Below, piece by piece: positions 63,569 through 64,000 of a stretch of 64,000 bases of DNA. Made by a program: the position numbers and the translations under genes. The stretch covers positions 1 to 64,000 of the forward strand of contig CAOLHI010001296.1 of the NCBI GenBank assembly GCA_948474755.1, in the 5' to 3' direction. The DNA is from Ctenosaura bakeri. Its lineage: Eukaryota > Chordata > Lepidosauria > Squamata > Iguanidae. How positions within the stretch are numbered: the stretch's first letter is position 1; every line of letters begins with the position of its first letter. The notes under the pieces are model-generated. The model had not been told where the DNA came from. It searched no databases and saw only the letters and a list, made by a program, of their open reading frames with translations.

Positions 63569-64000
63569 CTATGAGCATGAAGCACAATATAGAACTTTCA
63601 AAAGAGGAGCTGTATCACATTCTTGAAATGTCATTAAATTCTGGTAGAGTGCTGTTCCATCACAGTTTAAATTTATAGGCACTGAATACCACTAAGGTTT
63701 TATCCCCCATATGGATTTTGAAAATGCATGCAACTTTTTCAGTAGGAAGGGAAGACTTAGTAGCATTTTGAAGATAAAAGTCTGATAGAAGTAAACACAG
63801 AAATGAAAAATTGTGAATTTGCCTGTAGTAAGATTGTATTTGAGAGTTTTTATCCCAAAATACTGGGGAAATTCTGCTAAAGCTTCTTGAAGCTATTAGC
63901 ACATACAATCTGGGGCCCTTAGGAATCAGTGTAATAGGAAAGGAGTAACGGTTCCAAGGGCAAGGGCTTGAACTACTTCCAAGCCCCAGAGACTAAAGAT
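63569..64000. other. Intron upstream of window exon 1, nothing recognised
   Basis: No coding match to the preceding nesprin-1 residues was found, so the next upstream exon lies outside the window. Confidence 0.6.

Noticed and set aside
3400..63568. Assignment to SYNE2, DST or MACF1
   Set aside because: Diagnostic stretches such as LNELGYRLPLNDKEIKR and QRRGIIDSQIRQWQRY belong to nesprin-1 as I recall the families.

Overview
The window is a stretch of vertebrate nuclear DNA. It holds one protein-coding gene, read entirely from the minus strand: a central-to-C-terminal part of the rod of SYNE1 (nesprin-1). I resolved 35 consecutive coding exons, in transcription order from 63,568 down to 3,400. 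They splice to 5,616 bases (1,872 codons) with no stop, no frameshift and no missing segment that I can see. The protein is a run of spectrin repeats, roughly 17 if each is about 110 residues. It follows human nesprin-1 closely as I remember that protein. Neither end of the gene is present: there is no actin-binding (CH) domain, no KASH domain, no promoter and no poly(A) site of the gene. The window starts and ends inside introns.

The host is probably a squamate reptile, perhaps an iguanian lizard. This is inferred from the repeats: CR1 3' ends with the 8-base ATTCTATG tail, 5'-truncated L1 copies, L2-like LINE 3' ends, several tRNA-derived SINEs, two SINEs built from 5S rRNA, and many short inverted-repeat DNA transposons. 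Introns are AT-rich. The exceptions are a very CpG-rich transposon at 514-1137 and two moderately GC-rich ones near 52.5-54.0 kb.

Layout: 1-3,399 is intron downstream of the last exon, with a CpG-rich MITE, a SINE and a LINE tail. 3.4-23.96 kb holds 13 exons, separated by foldback elements, an L2-like fragment, two L1 fragments and SINEs. 23.96-28.17 kb is the longest intron (4.2 kb). 28.2-37.5 kb holds nine exons. 37.5-47.7 kb holds three exons and three foldback copies. 47.7-63.6 kb holds the ten most 5' exons.

Points worth a second look: two introns with GC-AG rather than GT-AG boundaries; a 477-bp MITE ending 8 nt inside a donor region; a fresh-looking L1 with a 16-bp target duplication 46 nt from an acceptor; a family of foldback elements filled with small TTTTCTGCACAGAAAA-like palindromes, present about eight times; and 5S-rRNA-derived SINEs. 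I found no CRISPR array, operon, phage or other new multi-gene system.
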